DNA of 59,801 nt. Source: Novosphingobium hassiacum (GTDB lineage: Bacteria > Pseudomonadota > Alphaproteobacteria > Sphingomonadales > Sphingomonadaceae). The translations under genes and the position numbers were made by a program. The number at the start of each line of letters is the position of its first letter. The first letter of the stretch is position 1. The stretch covers positions 1 through 59,801 of the forward strand of contig NZ_JACICY010000014.1 of the NCBI RefSeq assembly GCF_014196055.1. The letters are read 5' to 3'. Below are positions 10,601 to 18,298 of the stretch, piece by piece. The notes beneath the pieces were generated by a model, which did not search any database, was not told where the DNA came from, and was given only the letters and a program-made list of their open reading frames with translations.

Positions 10601-12338
10601 CCTCGTTCGTCAGGATCGGCTGATCGACTTCGAGGCGCTTGTGGCTGCCAGCGTCGTGGCCGAGCAGGTTAGGGCGCGGGCCGATCATGCTGACCAGCGA
10701 CATCACCAGTTCCTCGCGGATCGGGTCGATCGGCGGGTTGGTGACTTGCGCGAAGTTCTGCTTGAAATAGTCGTAGAGCAGGCGCGAACGCTTAGACAGC
10801 ACCGCGATCGGCGTGTCGGTGCCCATCGAGCCCAATGGATCGTCACCCGCGATGGCCATCGGTTCGAGGAACTTGGAAATATCTTCCTGCGTATAACCGA
10901 ACGCCTGCTGGCGATCGAGCAAGGAGGTGGTTTCCTGCGGGATCGCGGCCAGCTCGGGCTCGATCACGTCGAGTTCCTTGAGCTTGTACTGCGCCTGTTC
11001 GAGCCATTCCTCGTAAGGCTCGGCCGCGGCCAGCTCGGCCTTGATTTCCTCGTCCTCGATGATCTTGCCTTGCTCCATGTCGATCAGGAGCATGCGGCCC
11101 GGCTGGAGCCGCCACTTGCGGACGATATCTTCCTCGCGGAACGGCAGGACGCCGCTTTCCGACGCCATGCAGATCAGATCATCGCGGGTGATCGAGAAGC
11201 GCGCAGGGCGAAGGCCGTTGCGATCGAGCGTCGCGCCGATCTGGCGACCGTCGGTGAAGGCCACGGCGGCGGGGCCGTCCCAGGGTTCCATCAGCGCGGC
11301 ATGGTATTCGTAGAACGCGCGGCGCGCAGGGCTCATCAACGGATTGCCGGCCCATGCTTCGGGGATCAGCATCATCACCGAATGCGCCAGCGAATAGCCA
11401 CCCGCAATCAGCAGTTCGAGCGCATTGTCGAGGCTGGCGGTGTCAGACTGGCCGTGCGGGATCAGCGGCCACATCTTGTCGAGATCGGGGCCGAGCAGTT
11501 CGGATTCCATCGTGCGGCGGCGCGCGTTCATCCAGTTCACGTTGCCGCGAACGGTGTTGATCTCGCCATTGTGGGCGATGAAGCGGAACGGGTGCGCGAG
11601 CTTCCAGCTGGGGAAGGTGTTGGTGCTGAAACGCTGGTGCACGAGGCCCAAAGCCGAGACGCAATCGGGATCGCGCAGATCATCGTAGAACGAGCCGACC
11701 TGGTTGGCGAGCAGCAGGCCCTTGTAGACGATCGTGCGGGTCGAGAAGCTCGGCATGTAGAGCTGCGTGACGCCCGGAAGCCCGTGCTTTTCAGCCATCA
11801 TCGCCAGCGGGTTCTGCGTTTGCTTGCGGATGGCGAGCAGCTTGCGCTCGAACGCTGCCTGATCGGGCGTCCCTGCGCCGCGCTTGATGAAGCACTGGCG
11901 GATCACCGGCATGGATTCCACGACTGCCTTGCCCAAGCCGTCCATCGTGGTCGGGACATCGCGCCAGCCGATCAGTTCCTGACCTTCCTTGGCGATGAAC
12001 TTCTCGAAGAATTCGGTGACGAACAGGCGCGCGGATTCATCCTGCGGCAGGAAGCACATGGCCACGGCATAGTCGCCCGGCTGCGGCAGGTCCTTGCCCT
12101 CCGAAGCGGCCCACTTGCGGAACAACTGGTCGGGGATCTGGATGAGGATCCCCGCGCCGTCACCCAGCAACGGGTCGGCGCCCACCGCACCGCGATGGTC
12201 GAGATTGCGCAGAATTTCCAGCGCCTGATCTACGATGGAATGGCTTTTCTGGCCTTTGATGTGGGCAACGAAACCCACGCCACAGGCGTCATGCTCATTA
12301 CGTGGATCGTACAGGCCCTGAACCGGCGGAAATCCCAT
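7698..12338 (-). CDS. gltB: Glutamate synthase (NADPH) large subunit
   Basis: 1546 residues, a full-length GltB. The class-II glutamine amidotransferase domain starts at the nucleophile Cys19 in HDACGVGFVAHIKG, so a short propeptide of about 18 residues is expected to be removed. The central and FMN-binding synthase domains follow (EGGEDPARF, GEGGQLPGDKVDKTIGKTR, GYEGGTGASPLTSL). The 3Fe-4S cluster cysteines are in CIMMRKCHLNTCPVG near residue 1150, and a C-terminal beta-helix (GXXG) domain ends the protein. It makes two glutamates from glutamine and 2-oxoglutarate with GltD. The 200 bp upstream (12339-12542) hold no gene; I saw no clear operator there. Confidence 0.97.
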   Translation of the reverse strand: MGFPPVQGLYDPRNEHDACGVGFVAHIKGQKSHSIVDQALEILRNLDHRGAVGADPLLGDGAGILIQIPDQLFRKWAASEGKDLPQPGDYAVAMCFLPQDESARLFVTEFFEKFIAKEGQELIGWRDVPTTMDGLGKAVVESMPVIRQCFIKRGAGTPDQAAFERKLLAIRKQTQNPLAMMAEKHGLPGVTQLYMPSFSTRTIVYKGLLLANQVGSFYDDLRDPDCVSALGLVHQRFSTNTFPSWKLAHPFRFIAHNGEINTVRGNVNWMNARRRTMESELLGPDLDKMWPLIPHGQSDTASLDNALELLIAGGYSLAHSVMMLIPEAWAGNPLMSPARRAFYEYHAALMEPWDGPAAVAFTDGRQIGATLDRNGLRPARFSITRDDLICMASESGVLPFREEDIVRKWRLQPGRMLLIDMEQGKIIEDEEIKAELAAAEPYEEWLEQAQYKLKELDVIEPELAAIPQETTSLLDRQQAFGYTQEDISKFLEPMAIAGDDPLGSMGTDTPIAVLSKRSRLLYDYFKQNFAQVTNPPIDPIREELVMSLVSMIGPRPNLLGHDAGSHKRLEVDQPILTNEEVAKIRSVEAALDGAFRTATIDTTWDAAAGADGLEMAIKEMCWAATEAVLADKNILILSDRSQNEHRIAMPAALATAAVHQHLVRQGLRMQTGLVVETGEAREVHHFCVLAGYGAEAINPYLAFETLEQIRVAKELPLGTKDVKKNYIKAIGKGILKVMSKMGISTYQSYCGAQIFDAVGLSTAFVDKYFTGTATSIEGVGLRQIAEETVRRHATAYGDNPIYKKMLDVGGMYQLRLRGEEHAWTASNIANLQHAVRGNTSEKYAEFAESINNQSERQLTIRGLLELKKADQAISIDEVEPAADIVKRFATGAMSYGSISWEAHTTLAVAMNRIGGKSNTGEGGEDPARFTPMANGDSMRSAIKQVASGRFGVTAEYLVNADDVQIKMAQGAKPGEGGQLPGDKVDKTIGKTRHSTPGVGLISPPPHHDIYSIEDLAQLIHDLKNVNTRARISVKLVSEVGVGTVAAGVSKARADHVTISGYEGGTGASPLTSLTHAGSPWEIGLAETQQTLLLNNLRSRICVQADGGIRTGRDVAVAALLGADEFGFATAPLIAAGCIMMRKCHLNTCPVGVATQDPVLRARFTGQPEHVINYFFFVAEELRAIMAEMGFRTVAEMVGRVDRLDTNKAIHHWKLEGIDLSKLLHRVEPVEGTTLNWSGTQDHGLEAALDQDLIKASAAALESGQAVRLERTVINVNRTVGAMLSGEIARKHGHKGLPDNTVHVSFKGVAGQSFGAFVAHGVTLDLVGDANDYVGKGLSGGRVIVRPPAHVERDPAENIIVGNTVLYGAIAGEAYFNGVAGERFAVRNSGAVAVVEGTGDHGCEYMTGGVVAVLGKTGRNFAAGMSGGVAYVYDVDGNFADLANKAMVDLSPVSAERDDEDGTGRPQQRGVDVYDYGMGDMLRHDAERLRVLIERHHLYTGSRRAREILDNWADALPKFVKVMPRDYARALRQMEAERLEAASVAAE

Positions 12339-12542
12339 TTCGATGATCGTCCTACATCCAAAAAGAGGAGTCGCGCGCGAATCACGCCTCCCGAAAGGAG
12401 ACGAAAGTTGCGCGAAGACCCCCCATGACTGCAGGAATGTTATTTTGCAACCGCACTCCGGTATCAGTCGCGTGCTTAAACGCGGAAATACGGATGCAGG
12501 ACGGCAGAACGGGCTGTTTTCCGGGTGTTACACGGCAGATTT

Positions 12543-14159
12543 TCAGCCTTGGGCGGTCATCCGCTGCAAGGTTGCAAGCGCTGCGCGCAGGGCGCGGTCC
12601 GCCTCGTCGGCATCGAGCGCGGGGCCAGACTGACCGGCGACTTCGCCCTCACCCGTATCGGCCGTGGGCGGCGACGGCGCAGCGCGGCCGGGAGCGGCAA
12701 GCGGCGAGCCTGCCAGTGGCGTGATCGACGGACGCTCGAACTGGCGCGCTTGCTGCTGCCCCGGGAACACCACGACCGGTTCGATCGCGGCGTCTTCTTC
12801 GGGCTCATCGGCGATGCCATCGTCGATACGCAGCGGTTCGCGACTGGCGGCGACCGGACCGATGTCGAGCAGCGAGGGATAGCGTTCCTCGGCAACTTCC
12901 GGTTCGGGGGCGGCATCGCCCGGCGATGCCTGCTCTGTATGGACAGCGGGTTCGCGAGTGCGCAGCGGCGACATGCGCAGGAACCGGTCGAGACCGAGGT
13001 CCTCGTCCTCATCCTCGCCGTCATCGCCGAAAGATGCGTCGAATTCGGGCGCGGCGACAGGCTGGAACTGTGCGGGGCGCAACTGGACCACGCGTTCGGG
13101 CGCAGCGCGATATTCGGCCGAGGCAGCAGGCGCCGGATCGGTCAGTGCCGAGGAGCCGAAGCGGGGAATCTCGCGCGCTTCGGGCGCGGCAGTTGGCGCG
13201 GGCGCATCGACGGCAGGGGCGGCGGTCGAGGGTTCTGCCCTGCGGGCACGACGCGATATGGCCAGGGCCAGACGTTCAATCAGTTGCACGAGCCCCAGGC
13301 TGTCGAGGGCGGCGTGCTCGATCGGTGTGGTTTGGACTTGCTGGGCCTGCAGGATTGGCGAGGGTTGATATGATGGGGCGGGCGCTGTGGGCGTGAACGG
13401 CGCGGCTTCCGCGACGTCCGGCGCGTCGAACGTCAGCGGAGACGACCCGAAGACATGATCAAGGTCGGCAGCGACTTCCGGCGTGCTGGTGGCCACAGGT
13501 TCGTACGATGTCTCGCCAAAGGTCTGGGCCTCTTCGAGCAGCAGATCAAGTGCCAGCGGATCGGCGGGCGTGGTCTGCATGGCTATGGCTGCCGGCGTGG
13601 GCCCGGGTTGTGCTGCTGGTTCGGCCTCGGCTTCGACTTCGGCGTCCTGCGCTGCGACCTCCCACGGCAGGAAACCGGGCAGCGGGGCCGATTCGAACGG
13701 GGTGGACAGCTGCGATTCGTCGTGGAGCGACAGCGCGCGGCGCCGCAGGGGCACGTCCTGTGCAATCGGTGCGTCGAGCGGGGCGCCAAGATCTTCGGAC
13801 GGGTTGATCGGACGGCGTGCCTCGAACCCGGTCTTGTCTTGCGCCTGCTTGCCGAAGCCGCGTGCGCGAACCGGAGCTTCGACCTTGCCGCGACCCAGCG
13901 CGCGACCGACGAGGTAGCCGGCGATTCCCCCCAGCCCCATCATCGCCAAGGCGAACAGCAGGCGTGCGGTAAAGCCCAGCGGCGGTGCAGCAGCGGGAAC
14001 CAGTGCCGGCAGGCCCAGAGCAACGACCGGGCCTTCAAGCAGAGCCGGAGCGACGGCGAAGCTGCCGAGACCGAGGAACGTCGCGAACCACAAGGCGGTC
14101 ACGAACGGGAACATCGGGTGCGCGGTGGTGGGCTTGGGCTTGCGCTTGGTAACGGTCAC
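12543..14159 (-). CDS. Uncharacterised membrane-anchored, low-complexity protein
   Basis: 538 residues, not recognised. Residues ~15-45 (FPFVTALWFATFLGLGSFAVA) and ~64-92 (ARLLFALAMMGLGGIAGYLVGRALGRG) are two hydrophobic segments. The rest is Ala/Pro/Glu-rich and probably disordered, ending in a short helical tail ADRALRAALATLQRMTAQG. The layout (two membrane helices, long acidic spacer, conserved-looking C-terminal helix) suggests a scaffold or tether at the inner membrane. It lies between gltB and an exosortase-associated glycosyltransferase, both on the same strand, with about 40 nt to the latter. Codon use looks like the neighbours. No function is claimed. Confidence 0.7.
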   Translation of the reverse strand: MTVTKRKPKPTTAHPMFPFVTALWFATFLGLGSFAVAPALLEGPVVALGLPALVPAAAPPLGFTARLLFALAMMGLGGIAGYLVGRALGRGKVEAPVRARGFGKQAQDKTGFEARRPINPSEDLGAPLDAPIAQDVPLRRRALSLHDESQLSTPFESAPLPGFLPWEVAAQDAEVEAEAEPAAQPGPTPAAIAMQTTPADPLALDLLLEEAQTFGETSYEPVATSTPEVAADLDHVFGSSPLTFDAPDVAEAAPFTPTAPAPSYQPSPILQAQQVQTTPIEHAALDSLGLVQLIERLALAISRRARRAEPSTAAPAVDAPAPTAAPEAREIPRFGSSALTDPAPAASAEYRAAPERVVQLRPAQFQPVAAPEFDASFGDDGEDEDEDLGLDRFLRMSPLRTREPAVHTEQASPGDAAPEPEVAEERYPSLLDIGPVAASREPLRIDDGIADEPEEDAAIEPVVVFPGQQQARQFERPSITPLAGSPLAAPGRAAPSPPTADTGEGEVAGQSGPALDADEADRALRAALATLQRMTAQG

Positions 14160-14201
14160 TGCAGGGTCCGTCCTGTTTCTTGTCCGCGCTGGACTGCGAC
14201 T

Positions 14202-15446
14202 TCAGGCCGCTTCGTCCGACACTTTGGCTTTGGTTTCACCGGCTGGAAGTATCAGGGCTTGGTAAACGAGTTCATAACGCCGGGCGTTCACCGCCCAATC
14301 GTGGCGGGTGCGAACATGGGTGCGGGCCTGTTCGCGCCGGACTGGCCATTCCGCTTGCGTTTCAAGCATTTGTACCATGGCGCGGGCCAAGCCGCCTGGG
14401 TCGTCCGCCGGGAACAAGGTGCCATCGATGCCGTGGTGAATCAACTCCCGGTGGCCCCCGACATCGGACGCCGCTACGAGTTTGCCCTGCGCCATCGCTT
14501 CAAGCGGTTTGAGCGGGGTGACCAGCTCGGTCAGGCGCATCGCCTTGCGCGGATAGCAGACCACATCGACCAGCGAATAGTAGCGGTCGACCTGCGTGTG
14601 CGGCACGCGACCGACGAACTTGATCGCGTGGGCGGCAGGCGATGCCTGTGCTTGCGCGCGCAACTCGCCTTCGGCTGGACCGCCACCGACCAGCAGCAGG
14701 CGGACTCCCGGCACGGCTGCGACGATCGCGGGCATGGCAGCGATCAGATCGTCCAGCCCCTCATAGGGGTAGAAGCTGCCGAGGAAGCCGATCACCGGCC
14801 CTTCGCCCAGCGCGAGTTCGTCAGCCAGCGCCACGTCGCGGGGCAACGGATCGCCGAACAGCTCGAGATCGACGCCGTTGGGCATGATCGAGAGCTTTTC
14901 AGGCGAGACGCCGCGCGCAACCAGATCCGAGCGCAGGCCGTCGCAGATCGTCACGACACGGTCCGCCTTGGCGACGACATCGTTTTCGAGTGCGCGGGTG
15001 AGCCAGTACTTGGGGCTGTTCTCGCGCCCGGTGCCGTTGCCGACGGCGGCATCTTCCCAGAAGGCGCGGATTTCGTAGACCACCGGTATGCCGAGCCGCT
15101 TGCCCGCCTTGACCGCGGCGAGCCCGCAGAGCGCGGGCGAATGGGCGTGGAGCACGTCGGGCCGCCATTGCCGCGCAACAGCGACGATACGACCGGCGAG
15201 CGCCGTGACTTCGCTCCATTCGCGGATGAGCGGCAGTCCGTTTGCGGTGCCCGGGGTGCGGTGGAAGATCAGGCCATCGCTCTGCTCGGGCTCGGCGGTG
15301 GCAGGAGGCGCGAGATGGCGCTGCCCGGTGATGCCGCGCACCTCGATTCCCATGGCCTGCTGCGCCTTGAGGATCGCGCGGGTGCGAAAGGTATAGCCAC
15401 TCTGCAACGGGAGCGAATGGTCGAGGACGTGGAGCACACGGGTCAT
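14202..15446 (-). CDS. Exosortase-A-associated glycosyltransferase, family 4 (GT4)
   Basis: 414 residues with a GT-B fold. The N-terminus MTRVLHVLDHSLPLQSGYTF is characteristic of the glycosyltransferases that travel with PEP-CTERM/exosortase-A exopolysaccharide loci. FLGSFYPYEGLDDLIAAMP (near residue 220) and the GT4 E-x7-E region (LTELVTPLKPLEAMAQGKL) mark the nucleotide-sugar donor domain. It should transfer a sugar to a lipid-linked or surface glycan in the cytoplasm. I used the ATG at 15446; an ATG six codons upstream is possible. It is divergent from the O-glycosylation ligase pair, which belongs to the same functional set. The exosortase itself is not in the window. Confidence 0.85.
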   Translation of the reverse strand: MTRVLHVLDHSLPLQSGYTFRTRAILKAQQAMGIEVRGITGQRHLAPPATAEPEQSDGLIFHRTPGTANGLPLIREWSEVTALAGRIVAVARQWRPDVLHAHSPALCGLAAVKAGKRLGIPVVYEIRAFWEDAAVGNGTGRENSPKYWLTRALENDVVAKADRVVTICDGLRSDLVARGVSPEKLSIMPNGVDLELFGDPLPRDVALADELALGEGPVIGFLGSFYPYEGLDDLIAAMPAIVAAVPGVRLLLVGGGPAEGELRAQAQASPAAHAIKFVGRVPHTQVDRYYSLVDVVCYPRKAMRLTELVTPLKPLEAMAQGKLVAASDVGGHRELIHHGIDGTLFPADDPGGLARAMVQMLETQAEWPVRREQARTHVRTRHDWAVNARRYELVYQALILPAGETKAKVSDEAA

Positions 15447-15513
15447 GGCACCCACTTCTGCCACGCGAAGCTTAACGCCGCGTCAACCTCGTTGCTCTAG
15501 CAGTATCAGCCGC

Positions 15514-15675
15514 ATGATCGACAAGTTCACGATATTCCTGCCGCACCTGCTGATGGCGCTGGTCATCTGGCGCGTGCTGCATCGTGCCGATCTGGACGAC
15601 GATCCTTCGCTGCCCGGCCGGAAGGTGCCGTTCCGCAAGCCGCCGCAAACTACGGTCGAGAGCAGCGATGCTTGA
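15514..15675 (+). CDS. Small membrane protein, 53 residues, overlapping the O-glycosylation ligase
   Basis: A short ORF from ATG 15514 encodes MIDKFTIFLPHLLMALVIWR followed by a charged tail. It has one hydrophobic segment (residues ~5-20) and overlaps the next gene by 8 nt, suggesting translational coupling. It is not recognised. Its place at the head of an exosortase-A glycosylation locus suggests an accessory peptide of the membrane glycan machinery. It could instead be a spurious leader ORF. Confidence 0.5.
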   Translation: MIDKFTIFLPHLLMALVIWRVLHRADLDDDPSLPGRKVPFRKPPQTTVESSDA

Positions 15676-17026
15676 CCTGTTCCTGCTGAGCTTCGTGCTG
15701 GCATTCATCGGCGCGGGCTTTCGCAAGCCGTTCATTTTCGTGCTGGCCTATACCTACATCGACATCGTCGCGCCGCAGAAGGTCAGCTGGGGCATCCTGT
15801 CCCACATTCCGGTTTCGCTGATCGCTTTCCTGTGCGCATTCATCGCGTGGTTTGTGGCCGAGGACAAGAACGGCATCCGCTTTTCGCTGCGCCAGTTTCT
15901 GCTGCTGGCACTGCTCGTCTATTGCGGGCTGACCACCCAGACCGCAGATTTTCCCGTCGAGGCTGCGGAAAAGTGGGCGTGGGTATGGAAAGCGCTGCTG
16001 TTCGCGCTGTTCCTGCCGCTGACATTGCGCACCCGATTGCGGATCGAGGCCATCGCGCTGATCCTGGTCCTCTCGATCGGGGTGATCGTGATCGGCGGCG
16101 GGATCAAGACGATGGCGGGCGGCGGCGGCTACGGCGAGCTGCGCCTGCTGATCAACGACAATACCGGGCTGTATGAAGGGTCGATCATCTCGGCTGTCGC
16201 GATTGCGGTCGTGCCACTGGCGATCTGGCTGATGCGCTTCGGGACGATCTTTCCACCCGACTGGCGGGTGAAGGTGTTCGCGGTGGCGCTGTGCTTTTCC
16301 TGCGTGCTGATGCCGATCGGTACGGGCGCGCGGACGGGCCTGGTCTGCGTGGTCGTGCTGATGGCGATGTATCTGCGCACGGCCAAGCGACGGATGCTGA
16401 TCGTGTCGGTCATGGCGGTGGCCGCACTGATCGCGGTGCCGCTGCTGCCCAAGGAATTCACCGACCGGATGGGCACGATCAAGAACCACCAGTCCGACCA
16501 GTCTGCCGGAACGCGGATTGCGGTGTGGAAGTGGACGATCGAGTTCGCCAAGACCCACCCGTTCGGCGGAGGCTTCGAAGCCTATCGCCAGAATGAACTG
16601 GTCTACGATACGGTCAAGGCCGACAATGCGGGCGACAATAACACCGCGCTCGAATTCCAGCCGATCGTCGAAAAAGGCCGCGCCTACCATTCGAGCTATT
16701 TCGAGATGCTGGGCGAGCAGGGTTATCCGGGGTTGGCGATCTGGCTGGCGCTGCACTTTCTGGGCGTGTGGCAGATGGAACTGCTGCGCCGCAGGTTCCG
16801 CAAGGAGACCCGCGAGGAACTCCGCTGGGTTTCGCCGCTGGCCGAGGCATTGCAGCAGGCGCAGGTCGTCTATCTGGTCGGCAGCACCTTCGTCGGCATC
16901 GCGTTTCAGCCGTTCTGCTACATGCTCGTCGGCTTGCAATGCGGCTTGTGGGCTTATGCCAAGCGCCTGCGGGCGGCCGAGCCCAAGCCATTCCGCAAGC
17001 AGGCGGCAGTGCCCCAGCCCGCCTGA
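15668..17026 (+). CDS. Putative O-glycosylation ligase, exosortase A system-associated (Wzy/O-antigen ligase superfamily)
   Basis: 452 residues, polytopic with about ten hydrophobic segments. A large periplasmic loop (roughly residues 290-385) holds AGTRIAVWKWTIEFAKTHPF and GRAYHSSYFEMLGEQGYPGL, the typical WaaL/Wzy catalytic loop with its conserved His. The opening MLDLFLLSFVLAFIGAGFRK and YIDIVAPQKVSWG match the exosortase-A-associated ligase subfamily. It is predicted to attach or polymerise lipid-linked glycans on the periplasmic side. I chose the ATG at 15668, overlapping the small ORF by 8 nt. It is divergent from the glycosyltransferase at 14202-15446. Confidence 0.88.
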   Translation: MLDLFLLSFVLAFIGAGFRKPFIFVLAYTYIDIVAPQKVSWGILSHIPVSLIAFLCAFIAWFVAEDKNGIRFSLRQFLLLALLVYCGLTTQTADFPVEAAEKWAWVWKALLFALFLPLTLRTRLRIEAIALILVLSIGVIVIGGGIKTMAGGGGYGELRLLINDNTGLYEGSIISAVAIAVVPLAIWLMRFGTIFPPDWRVKVFAVALCFSCVLMPIGTGARTGLVCVVVLMAMYLRTAKRRMLIVSVMAVAALIAVPLLPKEFTDRMGTIKNHQSDQSAGTRIAVWKWTIEFAKTHPFGGGFEAYRQNELVYDTVKADNAGDNNTALEFQPIVEKGRAYHSSYFEMLGEQGYPGLAIWLALHFLGVWQMELLRRRFRKETREELRWVSPLAEALQQAQVVYLVGSTFVGIAFQPFCYMLVGLQCGLWAYAKRLRAAEPKPFRKQAAVPQPA

Positions 17027-17109
17027 GGCGCACGCCCCGTCCGCCCGCTTGCACCGGCGAGAGCATGCGGCCACACTGGCGGCAACAAGCTGACCGGAGA
17101 GAGCAAGGC

Positions 17110-17571
17110 ATGACCAAATCCATATCCGCAGACGAGATCAAAGCGATGATCGGCCAGGTCGTCGGCACATCGACCTGGGTCGAGATCACGCAGGAACGCG
17201 TCAACACTTTCGCCGAGGCGACGGGCGATTTCCAGTTTATCCATGTCGACCCTGAAAAGGCCAGGCTGACCCCGTTCGGCGGCACGATCGCGCACGGGTT
17301 TCTGACGCTGTCGCTGATACCGCTGCTGACCGCGCAAAGCGATTGCCCGCGCCCCGAGGGCATCAAGATGGGCGTCAACTACGGCGGCAACCGCACCCGC
17401 TTCCTCACCCCGGTGCGCGTCGGCAAGCGCATTCGCGGCGTGTTCAAGCTGCTGGAAATGGAAGAAAAGCGTCCCGGCCAGTGGCAGCAGACAATGGAAA
17501 TCACGGTCGAAATCGAAGGCGAGGACAAGCCCGCGCTAATCTGCGAGTGGATTTCGCAGTTGTTCATTTAG
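17110..17571 (+). CDS. MaoC family dehydratase ((R)-specific enoyl-CoA hydratase type)
   Basis: 153 residues with a hot-dog fold. The hydratase-2 motif GDFQFIHVDPEKA...FGGTIAHGFLTLSL (residues ~38-65) holds the Asp and His that activate water. Such enzymes hydrate enoyl-CoA, often feeding (R)-3-hydroxyacyl-CoA into PHA synthesis or fatty acid oxidation. The nearby PHA depolymerase gene makes a polyester link attractive, but only as inference. The ATG at 17110 follows GAGAGAGCAAGGC and fits the family; the longer open frame upstream overlaps the previous gene and is not used. Confidence 0.87.
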   Translation: MTKSISADEIKAMIGQVVGTSTWVEITQERVNTFAEATGDFQFIHVDPEKARLTPFGGTIAHGFLTLSLIPLLTAQSDCPRPEGIKMGVNYGGNRTRFLTPVRVGKRIRGVFKLLEMEEKRPGQWQQTMEITVEIEGEDKPALICEWISQLFI

Positions 17572-17584
17572 AGATCTATGCGCG

Positions 17585-17971
17585 CTACCACAGCCGTTTG
17601 ACAGCAAACCCATCGAACAGGGCTTCGTTGGACACGAGCACCATGTCTTCGGCCTGGGCCTGCGCAATCAGCAGGCGGTCGAACGGGTCCTTGTGCGCGA
17701 TGTTCATCTCGCCTGCGAGGCGAGCGTGCCGCACATTGATGGCAAGCTCTTCGAAGCCCTGAGCGGCAACGATCGCTTCGAAATTCTGCGCCAGCAACGC
17801 AGCGTCGGGCAATTTCCCGATGCGGAACTTGGTGGCGACTTCCATGGCTGAGGCGGCGCTGACGGCAACGCTGTTGGCTTCGTTTGCAATCGCGTCGCGC
17901 GCAGCCCGACCCAAGGCTGCGTCGCCTGCCAGCCACCAGATCAGCGCGTGGGTATCTAGGAGCAGCTTCAA
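17585..17971 (-). CDS. vapC: PIN-domain toxin (VapC type), TTG start
   Basis: 128 residues. The PIN acidic residues are in place: Asp6 in LLDTHALIWW, Glu44 in SAMEVATKF, and Asp95/Asp98 in HKDPFDRLLIAQA. VapC toxins are Mg2+-dependent RNases that usually cut tRNA or rRNA. The start codon is TTG, overlapping the antitoxin stop as TTGA (17968-17971), so translation is coupled. It is the second gene of the antitoxin-toxin operon and appears intact. Confidence 0.88.
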   Translation of the reverse strand: MKLLLDTHALIWWLAGDAALGRAARDAIANEANSVAVSAASAMEVATKFRIGKLPDAALLAQNFEAIVAAQGFEELAINVRHARLAGEMNIAHKDPFDRLLIAQAQAEDMVLVSNEALFDGFAVKRLW

Positions 17972-18201
17972 CCGAGGTTCCAGCCACCCTGCTCGTCTTC
18001 GGGAAGCGGCTCGTCGAACCGTGCGTCGACTGCGATCTTGCCCTTGAGAGCGCCGAACTGACGCTTACCCTGCGTGGCAACCGGCACGAGACGCACAGCG
18101 GGCACGTTACCGCGAGCGATCACCACCTCGCCACCAGCCAGCGCCTGCGCAATCAGCTTGGACAAATTCGTCTTGGCATCGTGAACTGAAAATTGGGCCA
18201 T
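17968..18201 (-). CDS. Phd/YefM-family antitoxin of the VapC pair
   Basis: 77 residues starting MAQFSVHDAKTNLSKLIAQA, the classic Phd/YefM DNA-binding N-terminus. The toxin-binding C-terminus is short and acidic (ARFDEPLPEDEQGGW). I chose the ATG at 18201 because GGAGG lies just before it; a longer frame with eight extra residues would run through the operator. It should neutralise the PIN toxin and repress its own promoter through the inverted repeat at 18212-18231. Confidence 0.87.
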   Translation of the reverse strand: MAQFSVHDAKTNLSKLIAQALAGGEVVIARGNVPAVRLVPVATQGKRQFGALKGKIAVDARFDEPLPEDEQGGWNLG

Positions 18202-18211
18202 CGCAGCCTCC

Positions 18212-18248
18212 TTAGCTAAGAACATAGCTAATCCGCCCGATATTGCAA
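18212..18248 (-). promoter_or_regulatory. Promoter and operator of the toxin-antitoxin operon
   Basis: A perfect inverted repeat TTAGCTA-AGAACA-TAGCTAA lies at 18212-18231, directly before the antitoxin ribosome-binding site. On the minus strand TTGCAA (18243-18248) and TATGTT (18221-18226) are 16 bp apart, a plausible -35/-10 pair. The repeat covers the -10 box, as expected for autorepression by a Phd-type antitoxin. Confidence 0.6.
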
Positions 18249-18254
18249 GAAATA

Positions 18255-18281
18255 GGCCGGTCGAACGCTGTTCAACCGGCC
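18255..18281 (-). terminator. Terminator of phaZ
   Basis: GGCCGGT-T-GAAC-AGC-GTTC-G-ACCGGCC on the minus strand is followed by TATTTCTT, about 17 nt after the phaZ stop. It also separates phaZ from the toxin-antitoxin promoter. Confidence 0.7.
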
Positions 18282-18298
18282 CGTCGTGTCTGTTTGCC

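Noticed and set aside
9114..12428. 1104-residue open frame on the + strand
   Set aside because: It is antisense to gltB, which has clear motifs over the same stretch. Long antisense frames are expected in GC-rich DNA.
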